From contig QJZC01000020.1 in assembly GCA_003247575.1 (NCBI GenBank), positions 1 through 64,000 on the forward strand: a stretch of 64,000 bases of DNA, given 5' to 3'. The notes beneath the pieces were generated by a model. It saw only the letters and a list, made by a program, of their open reading frames with translations. It had not been told where the DNA came from and did no database searches. Made by a program: the position numbers and the translations under genes. This DNA comes from Pseudomonadota bacterium (GTDB lineage Bacteria > Myxococcota_A > UBA9160 > SZUA-336). Shown in pieces: positions 30,329 through 40,967 of the stretch (the first letter of the stretch is position 1; each line of letters begins with the position of its first letter).

Positions 30329-31379
30329 ACGCAGCGTGAGGCCAACGATTCCAAGAGGGCGCGGTGACTTCCAACGCCAGACTCTCTGTGCTGTTGGTGC
30401 CTGCCTTCTGGTGCTTGAGGCCGTCGGGCTCCCGGTAGCTTCGTGCGGCGTTGAAGGTGCTCAGGCTCTCGCAATCGAGAAGACCGCGGGAAGGCGCCTC
30501 AAGTGACATTGCAGGTGAAGGTCATCCGTTCTGTGAGTTCCGCAACTTGTGCGGGCGACGGTTCCCACGGCGAGACCGACGACCGCGGACGCTTCTCCGC
30601 CCGACGAGTGAGGCGAACATCCTTGATCGATTCCGTGGCTGTGGTCCTTTAGAGCGACACGGTCTGCATTAATGACTGAGAACGGTGGCGTCCCATCTGG
30701 TTCGCCCCTCACCCCCGCTCGCTGTTGGAGATTGCCTGGAAGTGTGCACCATACGCAATTCCTAACGATGTCATCCTGGATGTCTGCGAGCTGCTGTGAC
30801 GCGGGATCAAGCACTTCCGAGCTGCTCCCAATCGGGGGTGCTTGGTGTCTTCGTCTTCTTTGGGCGAACGAGTTGTGGAAACAGGATGCGGGCGCGCGGA
30901 GCGAATTCATGCAGCAGCGCAGAGGCGTGATTCGAAGGTCTTGCGGTGTGCGAGCTTGATGCTATGAAGCAGATCTGTTGTACCTGCTCGACCCACTCCT
31001 CTGAGTTGCGCGAGGTGAGGCTGGCGTGGAAAGAGACGTAGTAGGCTGAACTAGAGGGTCTGAGAAGGCCACGCCCTCGTGCTCAGCTTGCTCAAAGTGA
31101 AAGCCGGCGCTGGTTCTGCCCCTGCAGGGGAGCAAGCGGAAACCGACAACCCATCGGGCCCCTCCCGATGCCCACCTGCTGTGTGTATGGTGGCGGTGAA
31201 CGTGCGCCGCTAGTGGCGGGACTCGGGTATCCTGCTCCTCCACATTTCTATGCGAAGTATGCAGACTCCGAGGTTTCCGTCCGATTCGCCGACGGAATCG
31301 TCGGGGGCCGTTTCCCTTGACGAGCACTGAATTTGGTTTTGGAGTGGTGCGCATTGTAACAATCCCGGGTCCTTGACTT

Positions 31380-31586
31380 TTGGAAACTCGCCCGAGAGCG
31401 GCGTACTCTCTTCCGGATCGATTCACTGGAGTAGCTCGAATGGCCTCATGCGTCGAATCTGCCTTCTGCGTGAGCGGCTACATCATTCACTTGAAGTTTG
31501 GCGATCGCACCGAGGCCGACGTCGATCTTGAAATCGAGGTCTGGGGAGAGGTGTTCGAGCCAGCCGGCTCTTCGTATCGAAGCTGA
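31380..31586 (+). pseudogene. DUF2442-like fragment (C-terminally truncated)
   Basis: YIIHLKFGDRTEADVDLEIEVWGEVFEPAGSS resembles the DUF2442 core (hxFxDGxxxxVDLxxxLWGxVFEPL) but stops right after it. Confidence 0.4.
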
Positions 31587-31627
31587 ATCGTTCGTTGGGC
31601 AGGGAGTGCATCGGCGCGATCGGCGCG

Positions 31628-32113
31628 ATGCCGAATGAGCGGAGGGTAGAAGTGAACGAGTCCATCGTCGTGGCCCTCGTCTCGGTCCTCGTCTCGGGAG
31701 CCATTGGTGCACTCTCGTGCTGGTTGGCCTTCAGGAAGCACTCAGAAGAGGACGCGCTGGGGCGCGCGATGCGCCGCACCTCGGCACTCCAGATCATGAG
31801 CGACGAGGAGTTCGTGCTGCTTCGCGTCCAGGACGAGTGCATCCTCTTCAGGGACGCCATCCTCGGCGCTCGGGAGAAGATGGGGGCCAAGTTCGACCAC
31901 TTCGCGAAGGAAGCGGATCGCATCATCGGAGAATCCGACCAGCTCCTACATCAGGCGCGCGAGCGGCGTCGAGAGCTAGAGCCGAAGATTCACGGCTTGA
32001 GCGCTATCGCCATCGAGGGCGTCGTCGCGGGTGCGTACCACAGAATGAAGTTGGCGGAAGCACAGCTACAGCGTACCACTCGTTCCAAGGTCGAGTTCTT
32101 TCGAGAGCGCTAG
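31628..32113 (+). CDS. Hypothetical membrane-anchored coiled-coil protein
   Basis: One N-terminal TM helix (VVALVSVLVSGAIGALSCWLAF), then charged helical sequence; start uncertain within ORF 31595-32113. Confidence 0.5.
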   Translation: MPNERRVEVNESIVVALVSVLVSGAIGALSCWLAFRKHSEEDALGRAMRRTSALQIMSDEEFVLLRVQDECILFRDAILGAREKMGAKFDHFAKEADRIIGESDQLLHQARERRRELEPKIHGLSAIAIEGVVAGAYHRMKLAEAQLQRTTRSKVEFFRER

Positions 32114-32406
32114 CTAGGACGATCGCGGAGGGCCTGTCCCTAGCTTCTCCCGAATTCGGCTGAAGTCTCGGAGCAGTGCGCGCGGTGCGATCGCGCAAGG
32201 ATTCGTGGCGCTCCAGGAGATTGACCGCACACTGGCGCAGAGACTACTCTGCAGACGTCTACTCCTTTCTCTTGACTCGATCCGTGAAACTCTGTGTCGA
32301 TCGCGAGTTGTTCCTACCTGCGTTCCTGCATGCGTTGGTGCTCGAGGGCTACTGAGCACAGCAGAAAGCTGAGCTCGCGCCTGCATTCTAGGCATTCCCT
32401 TGGGGG

Positions 32407-33132
32407 ATGTGGGCTTATCAGGACGTTCGGCACCTTCGGTGCACGATGTGCCGTCTGACTCGGATTCGACTCACTCAGCTGTGGAGAAGGTCCTTGTTGG
32501 TATTGCGCCTGCGCCTCCGTTGGACCGCGGCTCTCACATACATGCTTCGCAGCGGGTGCGCTCCTCGCGGCTCGGGTTGGATGGTTGTCCTGTTCGTAGT
32601 CTGCTCGCTCTTTGGAGCGACTCCGAGTCACGCGCAGCTCGATCCGCTGCGGCCGGGGTTCAATCCTGGCGGCGGTTTCGGAGACAATCTGCTCCGGAAT
32701 CCAGTAGTGCCTGGGGTGTGCTTTTGCGTCGCACCCCCTTGCCCGTGTCTCGGCGGAAACGGCTCCGTGACTCCGCAGTTTCCAGATCCGGTGATCCCTC
32801 CTTTTACGCCGCCTCCGGCTCCTCGATTCGAACCCAGGGAAGAGATCAATGCGGAGAGTCGCCAGCGGCTGATCCGAACTCCGACGCCGGTCGCGGGGAT
32901 CTCGGCCTGCTTCGACGCCATCGGAATTCCCGATTCGGCGACTCCGAGTACTTGCTCGGAGTCAGCGGCCCAGGTTCTGGCTTACAGTGGGCAGGCGACC
33001 TTGCTCGCTACCGACATGCGGATCCCCGGGCGCGACCCGGTGGTCGATCTGCAGATCAAGCGGCGTCACCTGAGTGGGGTGAAGCAACTGGATCTCCACC
33101 TGGGCGCCGAACGGGCACTGAATCTGGTTTAG
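32407..33132 (+). pseudogene. N-terminal part of the RHS/YD-repeat gene, ending at an in-frame TAG
   Basis: Signal-like WMVVLFVVCSLFGATPSHAQ, Pro/Cys-rich linker, then AYSGQATLLATDMRIPGRDPVVDLQIKRRHLSG (RHS entry motif). Same frame as the downstream RHS ORF. Confidence 0.6.
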
Positions 33133-33183
33133 CTCTTCAGTGTCGAAGGCCCGGAGCGACCAACTTCGCAGGCCCCGCTCGCG

Positions 33184-36100
33184 TTGCACATGTACAGCTT
33201 CGGGCGCGAGGACGTCTTCCGAAAGGTACGTCCGAACGTCTGGGAAGGGGTCGGGGGGCGCTTCGGAACGCTGCGCTACGATGGAAGCGCGAGCGCGTCG
33301 CTACGCATGCCCCGGGGAACGACGCTCACCTTCGCAGTACGGCGCATCGGTGGGGCAGAGATCGTCGGTCAGCTGATCCGGATCACCTCCTCGCAAGGCA
33401 ATCAGATCCAGATCACTCTGGGCGATCCGATCGCCGGAAGTAGTGCGACGACGCCTCGACCGATCCGCTCGGTCACCGACTCCTTCGGACGACAGGTGCG
33501 CTTCGCCTATGACGATGCGGCGAATCCTGCGCGCCTCACCCGAATCGTCGACTTCGCAGGTCGCGGGGTGAGTTACGCCTACGATAGTGCGGGGCGGCTC
33601 GAGTCGGTCACGAGCCCGACGATTCGCTCGACGGGTGGCCTCAACGACTTTCCGCAAGGAAAGAAGACTCGGTACACCTACACGAGCTCAGGCTCCATCG
33701 AGAAGGTCTTTTCGCCGCGCGACAGCGGGGATCGGCCGCGGCTCAGCTTTTCCTACTACACCACGGATGACGTGCCTGCGAACCCGGACGTGTCGGGAGT
33801 CCGCGCCCTCGCACGTCTGGGAATCATCAGCTCCCGGGTAAAGTCCTTTACCACGGGCGATCCCGCGGCCACGTCGCCCACGGGCGGGACGACCGGCTAT
33901 GCATACGAGCTCCACTTCGTGGGTCCCGACGGATCCAATGGGGGCGTGGCTTCCGTCGGGTTCGACTCGGTCACGACCGAGATCACCGACCCGCGGGGGA
34001 CGCGTCTCGTCGAGGAGAACACGAACCTGGGCCATCTGTTGGGTCAGACTGTGGAGCTCCGAGGTTTGCGGCCCAATGATCGTCTCGGAAACACCATCGA
34101 GTCTACGGTCGAGGTGAGCCTCGATGGGCTTCCCTTGGTGCGTACGGACCCGAATGGGATCCAGAACAAGGTCGAGTGGGGGAGCGGCTCTCGCGCGGCC
34201 GAAGCGGTACCGGTCTCGATCGAGACGCTTCCCGCTCCCGGAAAACCCGTAGAGCAGAATCGCCTGCGCTCGGAAACGGAGTACGAGCCAGTCTTTCAGC
34301 GCCCTTACAAGATCAAGAGCCCGCGGGGCTTCGCCGAGGGGCGGGTCGCCGCGTTCACCACGACCTTCGTCTACGACTACATGGAGGACCTCGAGGGAAC
34401 GATCGCCAGCCTGGTGGCGCCAGGGTGGGACGAGGCCCAGCTTCGACGCGAGTTCGATGCCCGAGGCATTCGGGGTCTGGGGGACGTCAATGGAGACGGC
34501 GTCACCTCTCAGCGCGCAGGCAACGTGGTTCAGATCGTTCATCCGACGGTTACGCTTCCCGCCGAAGCGAGTCGAGCCGGTCTCGCGAGGAGTCAGAGTG
34601 CAGTAGAGACGTTCGCCTTCAATCAGTTTGGTCAGCGGACGCGGCACGTCGATGTCGAGGGCAACGTGACGCGCTGGGAGTACTATCCGGCCCGCGACCC
34701 GGATGGGGACGGTGAGATCGATGTTCCCGGCGGTGACTCCGCCACGGGAGGTTTTCTCCGCCGGGTGATCGCCGATGCGGAGACAGGCGCGGGGCGCAAC
34801 AGCGGAACCGGTCCAGCTCCGGTCGAGCAGGTGACGCAGTTTGGGTACGCGGCTGTCGGCTCGTTTCCCGCGAACCGTCGCGGGGTTCCGACAGTCGTGA
34901 CCGACCCCCGGGGCGTGGAACACCACTACCTGGTGAACGAACACGATCAGGTGGTCAAGGAGGTAGCCGCGGCCGAGGTTCGGGCCGCGACCGAGTCGGG
35001 GCTTCGCGCGCTCGCCTACGAGACGGTCACGATCTACGATGCCAACGGCAAGATCGTCGAGAAGCGCATCGAGGATCGCGACGGCGTAGATGGCGAGCAG
35101 CCGCCGATCGTACACCGCTTCTCATACGACAAGCTCGACCGCAAATCGGCTGAGCGCTGGGATGTGGGCGGTCTCGAGATCGAGCACCGCTTTACGTTCG
35201 ACGAGAACGGGAATCTCGTGTCGAAGATCCGAGGGGCGGGCAGTCCCTCGGAGAGTACGACCCGGTACGCGTACGACGAGCGAAATCTTCTGATGTCGGC
35301 GACGCGCGGAGCCGGGACTCGAGAAGCGGCGACCACGCGCAACGAGGTCGACCAGAGTGGCAACGTGGTGCTCGAGATCGACGCCGACGGGGACGTCGCC
35401 GAGACCGTGCTCGACGGCTACGACCGCGCACGCGAGCGGATCGACCGCGAGGGAATGCGCACGCTCACCAACTTCGACGCCGCGTCGAACCCGATTCGAG
35501 TGCGGCGCATTGGGCGCGTTTCGGGTCCCGGGACCCCCGATATCCTCCTCTCCGAGAGCTTTGCCACCTTCGACGAGCGAAACCGTTCGCAGCGGCAGGA
35601 CCGACGGCTGTTCCAGTATCCCGGTCAGCTCGTGGGACCCTTGGATGCGGGCGCGCTGGCAGCGCGCAACCCGTCCCCCCAGTGTGGGTCCAAGCCCTGT
35701 GTGTCGCGCATCTGGGTCCACGACCGGCTGGGGCGCATGGTGGCGGAGATCGACGCGGAGGACGACACCACCCTCATCGGCTACGACGGGCTCTCGCGCA
35801 CCATCGAGCGGATCGACGCCGCCGGGAACGTGGTCTCCACGGTCTACGACGATGCCGGAAACGCGATCGCGGGCATCGAGGCGGAAACGTCGGCGTTGAT
35901 CTCCGAACCCGAACTGTTCCAGTCGAGCTTTCGTTACGACGCGTTGGGGAGACAGATCCAGGCCACCGAGCCGAACGGCTCGCAAACGCGCTGGGCCTAT
36001 GACTCGCGAGGTCAGCGCGTGTCTCGGACCGATGCGCTCGGAAACGTGACCGAGTGGCGCTACGACCGGGTCGGTCGTCCGATCGAGAGCGCCCGGTACC

Positions 36101-36919
36101 TGGCGCCCCTGGCAAGGGCCGGGGAGCCGCGCGCGGCGGGAGGCGCCACGCCCAACGCGTTCGATGCGACTCAAGGGGGTGGAGATGGCGTGATTCGCAC
36201 GCTGCGCGGCTACGACGCACTGAGCCGTCTGATCACGCAGACCGACGACCGGCTTCAGACCACGGTCACGAGCTACGACGCGCTCGACCGAAGGGTGGCG
36301 GTCTTTCATCCGGATCAGACGGCGGACACGTGGACCTACACCGCAGATGGGGAGCTCGATACGCACGCGACCCCGAATGGGTCGGTCGAAAGGTGGAAGC
36401 ACGACGCGGAATCGCGGCCCCTCGAGGTCGAGATCGACAACACCAGTGCTCCGGAGGTGCTGGGTACGAAGCTTCGTCGCTGGAGCTACGACGGACTCGG
36501 CCGCGTAACGAGCTTCGACGACAATGGTGCCGGCCCGGATGTGGGCTATGCCTATCTCTACGACTCGCTCTCCCGCAAGCTTCGAGAAACGCAGTCGATC
36601 GCAGGTCTACCCGAGCTCCGCACGGATGTGGCTTGGCGCGGTGCGGATCAGCGGGCTTCGCTCACGTATCCGAGTGGCCGCACGGTGCTCGCAGAGCACG
36701 ACTCCCTGGATCGAGAGATCTCGCTCTCGGAGGGCGACGGGGACACCCCGATTGCGAGCTACAGCTACGTGGGCACTGGACGCCTGGTGACCGCGACCTT
36801 GGGGAACGGGACGTCGCTCGATCTGCGCAATGCCTCCGGTACGCAGACGTTCTCGGGGACCGGGCGCGGGTACGACGAAGACGGGCGCCCCGTCTTCGTG
36901 CGCTGGGAACGACCGGGGG
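33184..36919 (+). pseudogene. RHS/YD-repeat core, 5' frame of a frameshifted gene
   Basis: Dozens of YD repeats (RFAYDDAANPARLTRIVDFAGRGVSYAYDSAGRLESV, GYDALSRLITQTDDRLQTTVTSYDALDRRVAVF). YD homology leaves this frame at a G5 run (36915-36919). Confidence 0.85.
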
Positions 36920-38117
36920 CGCGCTGCTGGCGGGGTACGGCTGGGAGTACAGCGCTACGCACGACCTGCTGCAGGAGGCGCGTCCGCATCTCGGGCGCGG
37001 CGATACGTACACCTTGGACAGCCTGGGGCGGCATGTGGGGTTTGCCCACAACGTGTCGATCGCTGCGAGTGGCGCGTTCGCCGGAGCTGCGGCGTCCCAG
37101 ATCTCTGCTTGGAGTCTGGATGGGGTGCACGGCTTCACTTCGTACGTGCGGCGAGGAGAGGATCTGTCGCCCGTGATCGACGATGCGCGCGGGGTGAACA
37201 CGTACGCTTCCTTCGCGGGTAGCGGGCAGAGTCATGACGCGAACGGCAATGGCACGCGCGATGGCAAGCACGCGTACCTCTACGACGCAGGGAATCGTCT
37301 GGTTTCGGTCGAGAGCTCGAGCGGGGCACCGATCGCGCGCTACACCTACGACGCGGATCATCGGCGGGTGCTCAGGGAGACCGCGTCGGGGATCACGCGC
37401 TACCTGTACTGCGGTTGGACGTTGGTCGAGGAGCGCGAGGTCTCCGGGAGCAGCGAGACCCTTGCCCGACAATATGTGACGCGGGAGGGGCTCGACCGTC
37501 CGGTTCAGATGGTGGCGTACAGCGGGTCATCTCCTGGGACGTACTACTACCACCTGGATCCCGGCGGCAATGTGGGCGCGCTGTCCGATGCTTCGGGCGA
37601 GGTGGTCTACCACGTGGAGTACGACGCCCTCGGAGGTGGCGTCGGCGGGCGTCACCTGGTGGATCCAAAGGATCCGAGCCGCTTCCTGGGCCGGGATCCG
37701 ACGGGCAACCCGTACTTCTGGCAGTCGCGGGACCTGGACCCGGAGTCGGGGCTCTACTACTTCCGGCATCGGTACTACGACCCGGAACAGGGTCGCTTCC
37801 TTCACGCGGACCCCCTCGGAACGTGGGGCGACGCGGTGAACGTCGGGAATCGCTACGCGTTCGGAGGGCAGCGCACGGGTACGGCCGACCCCCTTGGTCT
37901 GTCTTCCGAGCCGGGCTCAGGCTTCTTCGGGAAAGCCTTTCGGTTTGGAAAGGGTCTTGCGACGGGTGCTTTGGTGGGTGCCGCCGTTGGCGCGATTTCC
38001 GTCGCCGTTCCCCCTGTAGGGGTCGGAATCGCGGCCTACTTCGTGATCACCGAAGTGGACAGCCGGTTTGCCGGACTCCGTTCCGTGGGTGGGTCCTTCA
38101 GATGGCGGAGGTCATAG
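36915..38117 (+). pseudogene. RHS C-terminal shell including the conserved RHS core, 3' frame
   Basis: GALLAGYGWEYSATHDLLQEARPHLGRGDTYTLDSLGRHVG ... YFWQSRDLDPESGLYYFRHRYYDPEQGRFLHADPLGTWGDAVNVGNRYAFGGQRTGTADPLGL. Confidence 0.88.
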
Positions 38118-38374
38118 CGAGCGGTCCGCGCGCCGCGTTCCTATCGGAAGCAGCGCGGGTCTTGGAGCCAGGCGGACGGATCTTCATCAACACGACGAGG
38201 AACGATCCCTTTGGTCTGTTGAAGGGTGTCGATCTTGATGCGCCAGGGCTCCGAGTGGTCCAGGAGCTAGGACCGCTCGCTGGACGTTTCGCGAACCAAA
38301 CGTTCCGGCGAACTGATGGGAGCGTGGTTCCAATCGATCGAGTCCGCACCACGATCCTAGAGAGGGTCCAATGA
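38102..38374 (+). CDS. RHS C-terminal toxin-tip-like fragment, resembling the end of a SAM-methyltransferase-like module
   Basis: AARVLEPGGRIFINTTRNDPFG...LRVVQELGPLAGRFANQTFRRTDGSVVPIDRVRTTILERVQ; directly after the RHS shell, in a different frame. Confidence 0.5.
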   Translation: MAEVIASGPRAAFLSEAARVLEPGGRIFINTTRNDPFGLLKGVDLDAPGLRVVQELGPLAGRFANQTFRRTDGSVVPIDRVRTTILERVQ

Positions 38375-38805
38375 GGGAAGTAGATGCTGTACTCGATCAG
38401 CTGGACTTTGGAGACGCCGTAGTCAGCGCGGTTGATCTGACGACTCGCGACATCGAGATTCAGATTAGCGATCTCGCTCTGACTCCAAATCATCCGTTGA
38501 ATGAGACCGGAACACACGTGTGGGTGAAGGGCTGCGCTCTCGTCTTCCTCGATGTCGTCTTCTCCCAGAGATCGGTCTATGAGTATGATCAGAACGGAAA
38601 TCCAGCAAGCAAGCCCACTCTTATCACCGATCAGAAACTGCAGCCAGACGGGGAGCCAGTAATCGATTTTGAGTTCGAGTGTTTCCTAGGAGCGCCGCGT
38701 GCATACATGGTCTGGCGAATCTGCTGCGCCTCGGCTCATCTCAGGCTCTCCGCAGCCTCCGAGTTTGGTCGCAGAAGTTGGGCGTACCGGTCGGGGGCTC
38801 CCTGA
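38371..38805 (+). CDS. Candidate immunity protein for the RHS tip; 3' end may be scrambled
   Basis: ATGA overlap with the tip fragment stop; acidic; MREVDAVLDQLDFGDAVVSAVDLTTRDIEIQISDLAL...VIDFEFECFLGAPRAYMVWRI. Confidence 0.45.
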   Translation: MREVDAVLDQLDFGDAVVSAVDLTTRDIEIQISDLALTPNHPLNETGTHVWVKGCALVFLDVVFSQRSVYEYDQNGNPASKPTLITDQKLQPDGEPVIDFEFECFLGAPRAYMVWRICCASAHLRLSAASEFGRRSWAYRSGAP

Positions 38806-38888
38806 TGGACAGCGATGCTCAACTTCCCGCCACCCGCGCTCGATGCGCGACGATAGGTCCCGATAGGCTTCTTTCTTGGGGTTTCCTG

Positions 38889-39065
38889 ATGAGCCACGTC
38901 GAGACTGCGCCCGAACTTCCCCTTACCGGTGCGCTGGAGCGACGGCGGCACGATGCCCACGCTGCGAACGACTTCGCCCGTGAGAGTCTGAGCCCGGCGA
39001 CTCGTCGAGCGTACCAGAGCGACGTGGCTGCTTTCGCAGATTGGTGCCGTTGTCGGGGTGTCTAA
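38889..39065 (+). pseudogene. Truncated tyrosine recombinase (N-terminal SAM-like domain only)
   Basis: NDFARESLSPATRRAYQSDVAAFADWCRCRGV* is the integrase N-terminal motif; no catalytic domain follows. Confidence 0.65.
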
Positions 39066-39067
39066 AG

Positions 39068-39355
39068 CTATGACTTCCCGGCCGCCTTTCTCTTTGCCCG
39101 AGCTGTCGGGCTCGGGTGTACCTCCTTCAGGACGCGGCGGAGGGTTTCTTCGAGCGACTCCCGCTCGTTCTCAACGTGCTCGCGGAGTGCCGCATTGATC
39201 ATCGTCTGATAGTTCCCGCCACCCGCCTCGTGCACCTGCTTGCGGAACCACTTGAGAATGTCGTCATCGATCCAGATCGTGATGCGAGTCTTACCAGGCT
39301 CCACCCCACGCACTGGACCCCGACGTACTTTGCTGAAGTCATACGCCTCTTTCAT
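39068..39355 (-). CDS. brnA: BrnA-family antitoxin
   Basis: TRITIWIDDDILKWFRKQVHEAGGGNYQTMINAALREHVE is a BrnA/ribbon-helix-helix signature. Confidence 0.85.
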   Translation of the reverse strand: MKEAYDFSKVRRGPVRGVEPGKTRITIWIDDDILKWFRKQVHEAGGGNYQTMINAALREHVENERESLEETLRRVLKEVHPSPTARAKRKAAGKS

Positions 39356-39632
39356 CTCTTCCCTCCGTACTGTTTTCGTTCCGATCGCGTGGCCCTTCTC
39401 GCAGAGATCAGACGGACCGAGTCGTCGCGCCAGGTGTAAACCTTACTAGCATCCGGCCCAGGGCATCCATCGCTACCGAAACCATCCGGTCCTCGTCGGC
39501 GTGATCGTCAACTATGGTCAGCGCGAGCTCATCGGAGAGCGCTGTCGCTGCGTCCGCGAAATCTACGCCGTGCTTCCGCAGGTTCTCGGCCGCCTTATCA
39601 GGATCCCACTCGAACACTTCGGAGGTATGCAC
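39352..39632 (-). pseudogene. brnT: BrnT-family toxin, frameshifted
   Basis: Frame 1: FEWDPDKAAENLRKHGVDFADAATALSDELALTIVDDHADEDRMVSVAMDALGRMLV. Next frame: VYTWRDDSVRLISARRATRSERKQYGGKR*, ending in an ATGA overlap with brnA. Confidence 0.75.
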
Positions 39633-39821
39633 ATATATACACAGATTGGCGAGGCTTGCTCTAGCCTGCCCAAGGCTGCGGGCGTGTTGCTGGCATATTG
39701 GTCTGGCGTTGTCTGGTGCAGCCGTCTGGAGGCGGTTCGCACGGGTGAACCAAGTTCGACAGACATAGCGAGATCAGATGCTGAGAGCGACCTGGCGTTG
39801 GAGGGGTCTCGCGCTTTCTTG

Positions 39822-40967
39822 TCAGGGGATGGTTCGGGCTCGATGGTTCGATCGGGGATTCGCGGACGTCTGCTGCATCCAGGTGGCTTCCCAGGCTGCT
39901 TGGTACTCGGACAAGCGCTCATAGTCGGCGGGGGGGAGCTGTTCGGCGAGGCTGCGTTCGAAGTCGATGAAGAGTTCCGCCTGCGGGAGAGGTGCATCTG
40001 GGTGGAGTGCGCCTCCTGTTTCGCGCAGTGCGGTGAGAGAGACCTGAGCCTGATTCAGGCGACGGTCGAGCTCGCTGAAGGCGCTCTCGATGCGCTGCTG
40101 TTCGCGGTCGGAGAGGCGTAGGTCTCGTAGCGCATCGGGAAGCATCAGGCGCGAGCGTAGCTCGTATGCGGCGAGGTCCTCTTTCATTGCCGCCAGCCGC
40201 AGCGCCCCGAGAGGAGGGAGGTCGGGACCCGCGTATCGATCCGGGCGCTCGAGCTCGGCGAGGCGGTCCGCGCCCAACTCTTTGGCGATGCCCGCGCGAA
40301 GCTCTGCGAAAGCCCGGTCGCGTAGCTCGACCCATTGCTCGCGTGGAAGAGCCTCCGTTTGCGCGAGGCAGTCGGAGGCTCGCTGGACGAGATCACTCAG
40401 TGTGTCCTGTTCCTCGGGCCGCAGATCGACGCCGACTGCTGCACGAAGCTCGAAGTTCTGCAGGCTGGCGAGTACACTGTCCTCGACCGCCGTCTCTAGT
40501 GGCGTGCCGTTTTGCGTCTGGTCCTCCCGGAGGCTCGTGTGCGGTGCGACGTTCTCGCGCTTGGATTCCGTTCGAGCTCGGAATGCTGCGTCTGCGGTCT
40601 CTGAATCTTCCGAGAACGACGCATCCGCATTCGACCCGCGGAGCGTACTCGCGCTGTCGACGCCGAAGCTCGGGCGCGCGGTGATGTCTGAAGCTTCTAG
40701 ACCGAGCGGTGATGGCCCGCCGTCACGAGGGCTGGAGGCCGTTCCAGTCTCTTTCAGGTTTGACGGTTTCGCGGAGAGCGGTGTGTCCACAGTCGGAGAT
40801 GGGAGCGAGGCGAGGGAGCCCGCGGAGAGCGCGACGAGTCCCAAGGCGGCTCCCACTACAAGCCAGCCGATGGTTCGCGCTCTCGTCGCGCTCGGCAACT
40901 CCAGGCTGATACTCGCATCGCCGGAGTTGCTCGGTTCGGCGTTCTCCTCTCGCCTCGCCCGGATCAT
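39822..40967 (-). CDS. Hypothetical single-TM protein
   Basis: TIGWLVVGAALGLVALSAGSLA TM helix plus long charged helical C-terminus; ATGA overlap with the upstream gene. Confidence 0.6.
   Translation of the reverse strand: MIRARREENAEPSNSGDASISLELPSATRARTIGWLVVGAALGLVALSAGSLASLPSPTVDTPLSAKPSNLKETGTASSPRDGGPSPLGLEASDITARPSFGVDSASTLRGSNADASFSEDSETADAAFRARTESKRENVAPHTSLREDQTQNGTPLETAVEDSVLASLQNFELRAAVGVDLRPEEQDTLSDLVQRASDCLAQTEALPREQWVELRDRAFAELRAGIAKELGADRLAELERPDRYAGPDLPPLGALRLAAMKEDLAAYELRSRLMLPDALRDLRLSDREQQRIESAFSELDRRLNQAQVSLTALRETGGALHPDAPLPQAELFIDFERSLAEQLPPADYERLSEYQAAWEATWMQQTSANPRSNHRARTIP

Noticed and set aside
36054-36914. 5' part of the 687-aa ORF (36054-38117) as an independent gene
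   Set aside because: Its 5' portion is an out-of-frame shadow of the YD-repeat region; only the part after about 36915 carries RHS sequence.
38730-38805. C-terminal portion of the candidate immunity ORF
   Set aside because: CASAHLRLSAASEFGRRSWAYRSGAP looks like out-of-frame sequence; the real end or break may be near 38720, so no claim is based on this part.
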